Positions 1 through 5,487 of a stretch of DNA of 6,180 bases are shown one piece after another (position 1 is the first letter of the stretch; each line of letters begins with the position of its first letter). The position numbers and the translations under genes are program-made. A model generated the notes under the pieces. It saw only the letters and a list, made by a program, of their open reading frames with translations, made no database searches and was not told the origin of the DNA. Origin of the DNA: Candidatus Sulfotelmatobacter sp. (GTDB taxonomy: Bacteria; Acidobacteriota; Terriglobia; Terriglobales; Acidobacteriaceae); assembly GCA_030049565.1 (NCBI GenBank), contig JASIKQ010000612.1:1-6180 (forward strand), read 5' to 3'.

Positions 1-1
1 C

Positions 2-706
2 ATAGCCGTTTCCATGCAGGCCGCAGACGCCCTCACTAAATACGTCAGTCCCGATGCGGTCATCGGCGATGCTCGTGAAGATGTCACCGATTACATCCGC
101 ACCAAGAACTTCACGCCCAACACCATGCTCGCCCTTCGCACCCTGGTCAGCGACATGGGAAACGAGATCGCTCTTTACAAGGAGATGAAGAACATCCCCA
201 ACGACCGGGTGCGCAACTTCCGCAACGACATGTATCTTGTCAGTGAAGCCATCCGCCTGATGCAGAAAAACGGCAAGCCTCAGTTTGCCGCCGCCGATGT
301 CGCCATTCTGGCCAACTACAAAAAGCACATTGACCACTCCACCCGCTTCATTCCTTTGTGGGTAAAAGTCGCCGTAGCAATGGCGCTGGGTCTGGGCACC
401 ATGGTCGGTTGGAAGCGCATCGTAATCACCGTTGGAGAAAAAATCGGCAAGAGCCACCTCACCTACGCCCAGGGCGCAATGGCTGAAATTACCGCCATGG
501 CCACCATCGGAGCCGCTGACGGCTTCGGGCTTCCCGTGAGCACGACGCACGTTCTTTCCTCCGGCGTCGCCGGAACCATGGCCGCGAATAATTCTGGAAT
601 TCAGTGGTCCACAGTACGCAATCTGGCGCTTGCGTGGGTGCTTACCCTGCCCATAGCCATGCTGCTGTCAGGATCGTTGTTCTGGATGTTCCGCAAGACG
701 TTCTGA
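2..706 (+). CDS. pit: PiT-family inorganic phosphate transporter, C-terminal part (5' end outside window)
   Basis: Secondary transporter that moves inorganic phosphate across the inner membrane, usually with H+, Na+ or a metal ion. The reading frame is open from the window edge, so the Met codon at 14 is probably internal and the N-terminal half lies outside. The 234 visible residues begin with a long charged hydrophilic stretch (residues 5 to about 118), the cytoplasmic loop between the two halves of PiT proteins. A membrane segment follows (about 119-138, IPLWVKVAVAMALGLGTMVGW), then the family's second-half signature: LTYAQGAMAE, and GAADGFGLPVSTTHVLSSG at about 170-188. A last hydrophobic helix (LALAWVLTLPIAMLLSG) precedes a short basic tail. 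The signature block is the strongest evidence. The ion coupled to transport cannot be read from this part. The stop codon forms part of an inverted repeat at 704-751. Confidence 0.9.
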   Translation: MAVSMQAADALTKYVSPDAVIGDAREDVTDYIRTKNFTPNTMLALRTLVSDMGNEIALYKEMKNIPNDRVRNFRNDMYLVSEAIRLMQKNGKPQFAAADVAILANYKKHIDHSTRFIPLWVKVAVAMALGLGTMVGWKRIVITVGEKIGKSHLTYAQGAMAEITAMATIGAADGFGLPVSTTHVLSSGVAGTMAANNSGIQWSTVRNLALAWVLTLPIAMLLSGSLFWMFRKTF

Positions 707-751
707 CGGAAATTGCGGCTTATTCCGGCGGGAAGTGAATCTTTTCCGTCA
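704..751 (+). terminator. Stem-loop overlapping the PiT stop codon, possible terminator or mRNA 3' stabiliser
   Basis: TGACGGAAA at 704-712 is perfectly complementary to TTTCCGTCA at 743-751, a 9-bp stem whose left arm begins with the stop codon itself. Inside the 30-base loop is a second small hairpin, TTCC (723-726) and GGAA (731-734) around GGCG. No T-tract follows the right arm, so this is not a classical intrinsic terminator. It may protect the 3' end of the transporter mRNA, aid factor-dependent termination, or have no role. Confidence 0.35.
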
Positions 752-831
752 CGCTCCGGCCAACCTTGCTGCCCCAGCCGGTCCCGATTCCAGCTACCTT
801 TCCGCCGCATCTGTCATCTCACAAGAGGCGC

Positions 832-836
832 GGAGG
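832..836 (+). promoter_or_regulatory. Shine-Dalgarno site for the PEGA protein gene
   Basis: GGAGG lies 5 bases before the ATG at 842. It decides the start: the same frame is open back to 713, but the earlier residues look like untranslated spacer, whereas this ATG begins a clear signal peptide. Confidence 0.8.
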
Positions 837-841
837 TTGCT

Positions 842-1444
842 ATGAATCTCACCCGCAAAACCGGCCTTCTCTTCTGCCTAGTTACACTCAGCTTATCGCT
901 GCTTCCATTCGTTCATGCCGACGACAAGATCTTGGGAGAGATCGAACTCGAAGGCGCGTCCAAGGTGGAGAATACTTCGGGAGTGTGGGTCGACGGCCAG
1001 TACGTCGGCTATCTCGGCGAGTTAAAGGGATCGAAGAAGCTGCTGCTGCTTCCCGGCACGCATGAGATTACCGTGCGCCAGGGGGGATATCTGGATTTCA
1101 CTCAAACGGTCTCGGTGCGGGCGGGCCAGAAGCAGATTATTCCGGTCAAGATGGAAAAAGACATCCGGATTCGGTTGCCGCGGGTCACGGCGGAAATAAA
1201 ACTCGACGTACGGCCCAACCGCGCCGCCGTTTTCGTCGACGGTGTCTTCGTCGGCCACGTTGGCGAATTTAATGGGCTCGGTAAGGGTCTGCTCGTCGAA
1301 CCCGGCAAGCGCAAAATCACCATCACTTTGCCGGGCTATCAAACTTTCGAAACTGAAATCGACCTTGCGCCCAATCAGAAATCCACCGTCAAAACCGATC
1401 TGGTCGCGGGAGGCCCCGCGCAAGGAACTCCTTTGGCACAATGA
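842..1444 (+). CDS. Secreted tandem PEGA-domain protein
   Basis: A 200-residue exported protein of two PEGA domains and little else. Residues 1-26 form a typical Sec signal peptide: NLTRK, a hydrophobic core (GLLFCLVTLSLSLLPF), then VHA before DD. No lipobox Cys sits at the cleavage site, so it should be released to the periplasm or outside rather than lipid-anchored. PEGA 1 spans about 34-104 (VWVDGQYVGYLGE, LLPGTHEITVRQGGY) and PEGA 2 about 117-187 (VFVDGVFVGHVGE, VEPGKRKITITLPGY). Each carries the VDG turn, the PG-K/H-ITV strand and the GY strand typical of the family, and both share an extra GE-x-x-G insert after the VDG hairpin. The domain is a small beta-fold common on cell-surface proteins; the binding partner is unknown. 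The start at 842 is set by the GGAGG and the signal peptide. The gene may be read through from pit or have its own promoter; none is obvious. Confidence 0.85.
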   Translation: MNLTRKTGLLFCLVTLSLSLLPFVHADDKILGEIELEGASKVENTSGVWVDGQYVGYLGELKGSKKLLLLPGTHEITVRQGGYLDFTQTVSVRAGQKQIIPVKMEKDIRIRLPRVTAEIKLDVRPNRAAVFVDGVFVGHVGEFNGLGKGLLVEPGKRKITITLPGYQTFETEIDLAPNQKSTVKTDLVAGGPAQGTPLAQ

Positions 1445-1470
1445 TCGCATGACCGCCTGCGGCGATTCGG

Positions 1471-2136
1471 TTAGCCCTCGGTAGAGCCAGGCTGCTGACG
1501 CCCGAGCGCGGACGCTTCACGTCCCAGGCGGTTCTGCCAGTGGCTCCATACAAACCAAACAACTGCCGCTACCAGCGCTGCCATAATCGCCGCATCGAAT
1601 TTGTGGAAGTACGTGCCTAGCTCGCGCCAGTTTTGGCCGAGCTTCATGCCGAGATAGGCCAAGCCCAGGCACCAGGGCCAGGAACCTAGAAACGTGTAAA
1701 TGTGAAAGCGCCCACGCGGCATGCGGGCTACGCCCGCAGGCAGGGCAATGAAAGTGCGAATAACCGGCAGCAGTCTGGCGATGAAGACTGCGAGGTATCC
1801 CCATCTGGCAAAGAACCGGTCCGCCATGTTCAGTTCGCGGCGGCCCATGAGAATCCAGCGGCCATAGCGCTCGACCAGAGGGCGCCCGCCGTAGCAGCCG
1901 ATTTCATAGGCAACGAGCGAGCCGAGATTGCAGCCCAGCGCGCCTGCTGTGGCTACCCATAGCAGCTTGAAAGTACCGGTGAAGACCAGATATCCGGCAA
2001 AGGGCATGATCAATTCTGAGGGCAACGGGATGCACGCTGATTCGATGGCCATCAGGACTAGGACGCCGGCATAGCCAGTCATGCTGATTACCGAGTTGAT
2101 GAAGACAAAGATGAGAGCAAGAATTTTTTCGGTCAT
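1471..2136 (-). CDS. DedA/VTT-family inner-membrane protein
   Basis: Polytopic membrane protein of the DedA (SNARE-associated/VTT) family, whose members are implicated in lipid-carrier recycling, envelope integrity and proton-motive-force maintenance. The 221 residues match family length. Visible marks: N-terminal helix (ILALIFVFINSVI), re-entrant motif ESACIPLPSE at 32-41 followed by LIMPFAGYLV, a glycine-rich segment (AGALGCNLGSLVAYEIG), and the hallmark ARLLPVIRTFIALPAG at 120-135. R121 and R127 have the same six-residue spacing as the two essential arginines of E. coli YqjA. A last helix spans about 181-198 and the tail is polar. The start MTEK at 2136 fits family N-termini; an in-frame ATG at 2205 would add 23 unlikely residues. 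Neither start has a strong Shine-Dalgarno. The substrate cannot be told from sequence. It ends 26 bases from the PEGA stop, tail to tail. Confidence 0.9.
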   Translation of the reverse strand: MTEKILALIFVFINSVISMTGYAGVLVLMAIESACIPLPSELIMPFAGYLVFTGTFKLLWVATAGALGCNLGSLVAYEIGCYGGRPLVERYGRWILMGRRELNMADRFFARWGYLAVFIARLLPVIRTFIALPAGVARMPRGRFHIYTFLGSWPWCLGLAYLGMKLGQNWRELGTYFHKFDAAIMAALVAAVVWFVWSHWQNRLGREASALGRQQPGSTEG

Positions 2137-2262
2137 TCGGACGATGATTCTCGGCTGTGGGTTCCCGATTATCAGTGTTGCTCTGGAGACCTGGGAACTG
2201 TTCATTCAGTTTATCGGAAATTGGCGGCGGAAACCGCTGTTCAGGACGGGCAGTGTGAGCTC

Positions 2263-2487
2263 TCAGAACGAGCCTTCCTGCGTAAAGGTATAGCCGGGCA
2301 GGGCTGCGCCTTGAGGGCCTTTTGTGACTTTGATGCGCACAGTTGGCGCATCAGGAGCGGTAATCCCTGCGGGGCGCAGCATAGCGTATTGCGTGAACAC
2401 TTCGTTATAGACCTTGGTGACCAGATAATCCTGGCCATCGGCGTCGCTGCGCCAAACTTGCCCGAGCTGGATGGAAGTTAGGGCCAC
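2263..2487 (-). CDS. Small protein of unknown function (74 residues)
   Basis: I do not recognise a named family. The protein begins MALTSIQLGQVWRSDADGQD and continues with YLVTKVYNEVFTQYAMLRPAG, then a polar turn and RIKVTKGPQGAALPGYTFTQ. The alternating hydrophobic pattern and the LGQVW(R)...YLV start suggest a compact, all-beta, SH3/KOW-like cytosolic fold; this is a guess from pattern. There is no signal peptide, membrane helix or Cys. Translation starts at GTG, supported by AAGGA eight bases upstream, which is better than the signal at dedA and argues that the gene is real. It reads in the same direction as dedA with a 126-base gap, so cotranscription is possible but not shown. It is divergent from nth. 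Confidence 0.7.
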   Translation of the reverse strand: MALTSIQLGQVWRSDADGQDYLVTKVYNEVFTQYAMLRPAGITAPDAPTVRIKVTKGPQGAALPGYTFTQEGSF

Positions 2488-2495
2488 GGTACCTT

Positions 2496-2500
2496 TCCTT
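2496..2500 (-). promoter_or_regulatory. Shine-Dalgarno site for the 74-residue protein
   Basis: On the minus strand AAGGAAAGG (2500 down to 2492) precedes the GTG at 2487. The AAGGA part has an ideal 8-base spacer and supports the GTG start. Confidence 0.7.
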
Positions 2501-2679
2501 AGTTAAGATTAATTCAAGAGTAGCGATGCCCGTGGGGCGCGTCAATGACCGCGGAGGTTACGGAGGGTCGAGTGGTTATTTCGGACTCTCGATTGGCCGT
2601 ACCATCGCCCATCAGATGCGTCCGCGCCTTAATGGAAATTTCAAACCTGAGCCTCAACACGCGAACAATTGTCCTCTGC

Positions 2680-2685
2680 TAAGAT
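2680..2685 (+). promoter_or_regulatory. Possible -10 element for nth (near-leaderless transcript)
   Basis: TAAGAT matches TATAAT in four of six positions and ends 8 bases before the ATG at 2694. If used, transcription would begin within a few bases of the start codon, giving a leaderless or nearly leaderless mRNA, which would fit the absence of a Shine-Dalgarno here. No convincing -35 box is seen at the right distance, so this is weak. The rest of the 206-base divergent region (2488-2693) shows no clear promoter or operator to me. Confidence 0.25.
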
Positions 2686-2693
2686 GTTTCGTC

Positions 2694-3530
2694 ATGCCCC
2701 GTGGCGTAACACCCCGCCGGCCGGCTCGCAGCGGACGTCAGGACCGTGTAGCACGAGCGCCAATCCGGCAAGCTCAAAGCAAGCTTTTGGCCGCAAAACG
2801 ACCGCGCGGGCGAGACCAAACCGTGCCCAAGGCACAAGCCACGCGGCGCGCATATAATCCGATCGCACCGGAGCGCGTAGCCGGAATTCTGAAGCGGCTG
2901 GACGAGCTTTATCCTGACGTCACCTGCGCCCTGACTCATGCCACCGCGTGGGAACTCCTGGTCGCGACCATTCTCTCCGCCCAATCTACCGACGTGAACG
3001 TGAACCGAGTCACTCCAGAACTCTTCCGCAAATATCCAACCGTCGAGGCTTTTGCCGCTCTTACGCCGGAGCAGCTTGAACCGGACATCCGCTCGACCGG
3101 ATTCTTCCGCAATAAATCAAAATCTGTGGTGGGAGCGGCAAAAAAAATCGTTGCCGACTTCGGCGGCCAAGTTCCAATGAACATGAACGACCTGCTCACG
3201 TTGCCGGGCGTGGCACGGAAAACCGCGAACGTGGTGCTGGGCACGTGGTTCAAGATTGCAGATGGGGTAGTCGTCGACACTCACGTAACTCGCATTTCGC
3301 GGAGGCTCGAGCTCACTACCGAAAGCGATCCCAAGGACATCGAGCAGGATCTGATGCGCATCATTCCGCACGAGAAATGGATTCTGTTCGCGCACCAGAT
3401 CATCTGGCATGGTCGCAAGCTCTGCTACGCCCGCAATCCCAAGTGCATCGACTGCCCGCTGGAAAATCTTTGCCATGCGGCCGATAAGACGTGGAGTACG
3501 GTGGAAGTGCATAAGCATGCGAAAGCATAG
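2694..3530 (+). CDS. nth: Endonuclease III, DNA glycosylase/AP lyase with 4Fe-4S cluster
   Basis: Base-excision repair enzyme that removes oxidised pyrimidines and nicks at the abasic site. With this start it has 278 residues against about 211 in E. coli; the core begins near residue 56 (IAPERVAGILKRLDELYPD). Visible core: LLVATILSAQSTD (88-100), the helix-hairpin-helix LPGVARKTANVVL with catalytic Lys176, VVVDTHVTRISRRL with catalytic Asp195, and the iron-sulfur loop C244-X6-C251-X2-C254-X5-C260. All key residues are present. The first 52 residues are very basic (about 16 Arg/Lys) and probably disordered. The start is uncertain: the frame is open back to 2526, and GTG at 2823 (residue 44) would give a 235-residue protein nearer standard length. 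I chose the ATG at 2694 because it keeps a basic tail of the kind often seen on Nth in GC-rich bacteria. It converges on the CHAD-HD gene with a 27-base gap. Confidence 0.93.
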   Translation: MPRGVTPRRPARSGRQDRVARAPIRQAQSKLLAAKRPRGRDQTVPKAQATRRAYNPIAPERVAGILKRLDELYPDVTCALTHATAWELLVATILSAQSTDVNVNRVTPELFRKYPTVEAFAALTPEQLEPDIRSTGFFRNKSKSVVGAAKKIVADFGGQVPMNMNDLLTLPGVARKTANVVLGTWFKIADGVVVDTHVTRISRRLELTTESDPKDIEQDLMRIIPHEKWILFAHQIIWHGRKLCYARNPKCIDCPLENLCHAADKTWSTVEVHKHAKA

Positions 3531-3557
3531 GCGAGTCCACCTTAAAGCACGGATCAG

Positions 3558-5204
3558 TTATCGGGAACGATCCTTCAGGGCTCTAACCAGCACGGCGCGA
3601 TGCAGAACCGTCTCCAGCAAGTGCCGTTCGGCGGCAATGGTTTGCGCGCAGGGACCGAATGGCGAATAACCTTTGGCGGCAATAACCAGCGGACCGTCCC
3701 CACTGTGGTTAAATCCATTCTTCGACTGTATAGCCTGGAGGTTCAACCGGGCATGTTTCTTTCGATTGTCTTCCACCTGAATTTGGCGAATGTGGCCGTC
3801 GTGGGTGGCATCAAAAGCGTTCGACAGCCTCAGTACCGCGGAAAGCTGGATGGTGGCTCGCTGCTCGTTGGGCAGCAGATCGCGCAGCAACCTATGCTTT
3901 TTGTTCGGCAGCGCTCCGCAGTGAAAGCGGGCAACGATCGCCGCACGCTCCACATCCGAGGAGTGCCAGCCCAGTGGAGTGCCGTGAGCGCGAATCAAGT
4001 CATAGGAAACTTTTTGGTGCCCCTTTTGACCCTGCGTCTTCCCAACGTCATGTAGCAGTGCGGCAGCAAGCAGACTAGAGCGGGCCGAAGCGGCTCCGAC
4101 AGCCGTCCTCCACCCGAAAGCCACGAGGCCGTCATACAACTGCAACGCCAGGCTGGCGACGCGTTCGGAGTGCGCGAAATCCGGATCAAGCCCATTCGCC
4201 CAAAGCTTCATCCGTCGCAACGTAAGTGATTGAATTTGCTTGCCTTGTGGGAGTGCGGCACGCCAAACGCTCCACCGAGAACCGGACCCAATCATTCTGG
4301 CGCGGTAGCGGTCGATGCGCTTGGTGCGCTCGGCGATTATTCGTTTGTGCCAGCGGCTACGCGATTCGGCATCCGCGAAGACATGGCACGAAACCGCAGT
4401 GGCCCACAGCACATCCAGGTCGTGAACTTCGCCGAGCAAATCCTGCATCTCTTTCAGATCGTTGCTCCAGGCTTTGTGTTCGGGGGGAAGAAAATTCTCC
4501 ACAATGTAGCGGAATCGCTTAATGCCGATCCGCAGACTGTGATAAGCGGTTTGCGAGCGGTTGTGCAGAGCGCGACGGTGCAGTTCGCGAGCTGCAGTCC
4601 AGCGCTCGAGGGCGAGATGCTTGAACAGGGCGCTACCCGGACGAAAGTGCGCCGCGCGTGCAGCAAGAGATTTGCTCCAGTGGCGCCACTGTTTCCGGTC
4701 GAATTCTTCAAGCGCGGCCTGGGCTTCCAGTTTTTGCTCGTGTTCGCGCCCGCGAAGAATATGCCGCAGAGCGTGAGCTGCGGAATGATGCCCATGGTGA
4801 GGCTGATTCTCGACTCCGCCTGGGTCGGCGACATTTCCATCGTTCGGATTTGATGCTCGGGCGACCGCGGAAAACTCGGCCTGTCTATCTCCAGCGGCAG
4901 AGCCTTCGATGTCTGGGCTTAGCCTTTCAATCCATTCCATCATAATCTGAATATCGCGCAGGGCTCCCAGCCGTTGAAACAGGCGTTTGCCGGCCTTTTT
5001 CATCGCCTTCCAATTAGGGTCGGGATCGAGCGCCATGAGGCCATCAGCCATGGAGCGGCAGCGGCGAATGGAGACGCGAAGATCGTGAACCGGGTCGGCT
5101 TCAAAGCCGGCAGAAACGCGATCGCATTCTTCCAGCACACGCAGCATCCAGTAGCGGAGCCCCGTGGTTTTGGTTGGGCGAATTGCGGGAGCGCTGGACG
5201 CCAT
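3558..5204 (-). CDS. CHAD domain fused to a Ppx/GppA-type HD domain
   Basis: A 548-residue soluble protein with two parts; residue numbers count from the GTG one codon upstream (5207). The N-terminal part, about 15-310, is a CHAD domain: an all-helical fold that binds inorganic polyphosphate through basic helices. Its signature HDLRVSIRRCR is at 41-51, the second-repeat copy HSLRIGIKRFRY at 223-234, and LGEVHDLDVLW at 258-268. Between the helices is a polar insert (about 100-160) with a His cluster, HHGHH. The C-terminal part, about 335-549, resembles the HD region at the end of Ppx/GppA: HSERVASLALQLYDGL, AAALLHDVGK, GHQKVSYDLI, RAAIVARFH, AVLRLSNAFD. H346, H386-D387 and D466 look like an intact HD metal site. 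The ATPase-fold catalytic domain of Ppx/GppA is absent. Role in polyphosphate or nucleotide metabolism is inferred. Starts GTG (5207) and ATG (5204) are adjacent; GGA six bases before the ATG is a weak ribosome site. A three-codon upstream ORF overlaps the ATG as TGATG. Confidence 0.85.
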   Translation of the reverse strand: MASSAPAIRPTKTTGLRYWMLRVLEECDRVSAGFEADPVHDLRVSIRRCRSMADGLMALDPDPNWKAMKKAGKRLFQRLGALRDIQIMMEWIERLSPDIEGSAAGDRQAEFSAVARASNPNDGNVADPGGVENQPHHGHHSAAHALRHILRGREHEQKLEAQAALEEFDRKQWRHWSKSLAARAAHFRPGSALFKHLALERWTAARELHRRALHNRSQTAYHSLRIGIKRFRYIVENFLPPEHKAWSNDLKEMQDLLGEVHDLDVLWATAVSCHVFADAESRSRWHKRIIAERTKRIDRYRARMIGSGSRWSVWRAALPQGKQIQSLTLRRMKLWANGLDPDFAHSERVASLALQLYDGLVAFGWRTAVGAASARSSLLAAALLHDVGKTQGQKGHQKVSYDLIRAHGTPLGWHSSDVERAAIVARFHCGALPNKKHRLLRDLLPNEQRATIQLSAVLRLSNAFDATHDGHIRQIQVEDNRKKHARLNLQAIQSKNGFNHSGDGPLVIAAKGYSPFGPCAQTIAAERHLLETVLHRAVLVRALKDRSR

Positions 5205-5253
5205 CACAGTTCCATGAAGATAGGAATCTAAAACACTCTATTCTCGCCGGAGA

Positions 5254-5276
5254 CGCCGCAGAACGCTAGTGCGGCG
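5254..5276. repeat. GC-rich 7-bp inverted repeat
   Basis: CGCCGCA (5254-5260) pairs with TGCGGCG (5270-5276) around a 9-base loop. It lies about 50 bases upstream of the CHAD-HD start. No T-tract follows on either strand, so it is not an obvious terminator; it could be a leader hairpin of that mRNA or chance in GC-rich DNA. Confidence 0.35.
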
Positions 5277-5339
5277 GTGGGAACGAGCTGCTCACGGTGG
5301 ATCTTTTCAGGCACCTGCACCAGCCTTGCGAGCTTTGCC

Positions 5340-5353
5340 GGTTCTTGCGAACC
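5340..5353. repeat. Short palindrome GGTTC-N4-GAACC, possible operator
   Basis: A perfect 5-bp inverted repeat around TTGC. The size and symmetry fit a dimeric repressor site, but there is one copy only and no known regulator can be assigned. Confidence 0.25.
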
Positions 5354-5393
5354 ACAGTACAGTCCGCATTCTTGCTCTTCCGACGACTTTTTG

Positions 5394-5409
5394 CATTACC
5401 TCAGTAATG
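5394..5409. repeat. Short palindrome CATTAC-N4-GTAATG, possible operator
   Basis: A perfect 6-bp inverted repeat around CTCA, about 80-95 bases upstream of the first recognisable codons of the last gene and AT-richer than its surroundings. It is a candidate transcription-factor site; the factor is unknown. Confidence 0.3.
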
Positions 5410-5487
5410 TGCGGCGGCTTACGGTTGGATTTAACCTGCTATTGCCTACCGCTGCCCTAGCCAGAGCTGCGGGTCGAGGGGTGTCTT

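Larger units (their letters stand above)
5208..5487. other. Divergent intergenic region between the CHAD-HD gene and the last gene
   Basis: About 280 bases with no convincing gene. Frames open here (for example 5277-5555, +) give cysteine- and serine-rich sequence without family features. It must hold the promoters of two divergent genes, yet I find no pair of -35/-10 boxes I would defend. It contains three short inverted repeats, listed separately, and no tRNA-like or riboswitch-like structure that I recognise. Confidence 0.5.

Noticed and set aside
713..841. N-terminal extension of the PEGA gene (start at 713)
   Set aside because: The extra 43 residues are rich in Arg, Ser, Pro and Cys, would bury the signal peptide, and lack a ribosome site, while GGAGG precedes 842.
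1022..1450. 142-residue minus-strand open frame opposite the PEGA gene
   Set aside because: The plus-strand frame has a signal peptide, a Shine-Dalgarno and two PEGA domains. The antisense frame has none of these.
1453..1462. CCGC/GCGG repeat between PEGA and dedA as a terminator
   Set aside because: The 2-base loop is too small to fold and there is no T-run on either strand.
2137..2205. N-terminal extension of dedA to the ATG at 2205
   Set aside because: It adds 23 residues not seen in the family and has no Shine-Dalgarno. MTEK at 2136 fits the usual N-terminus.
3600..4055. 151-residue plus-strand open frame opposite the HD part
   Set aside because: Antisense to conserved HD motifs and without family features.
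4230..4853. 207-residue plus-strand open frame inside the CHAD-HD gene
   Set aside because: It is antisense to a well-supported domain-bearing gene, has no recognisable domain and no good ribosome site. Long shadows are common opposite GC-rich coding DNA.
5340..5353. Reading GGTTC-TTGC-GAACC as a LexA box or tRNA T-arm
   Set aside because: Half-site order is the reverse of the GAAC-N4-GTTC LexA box, and no acceptor, D or anticodon arm can be placed around it.
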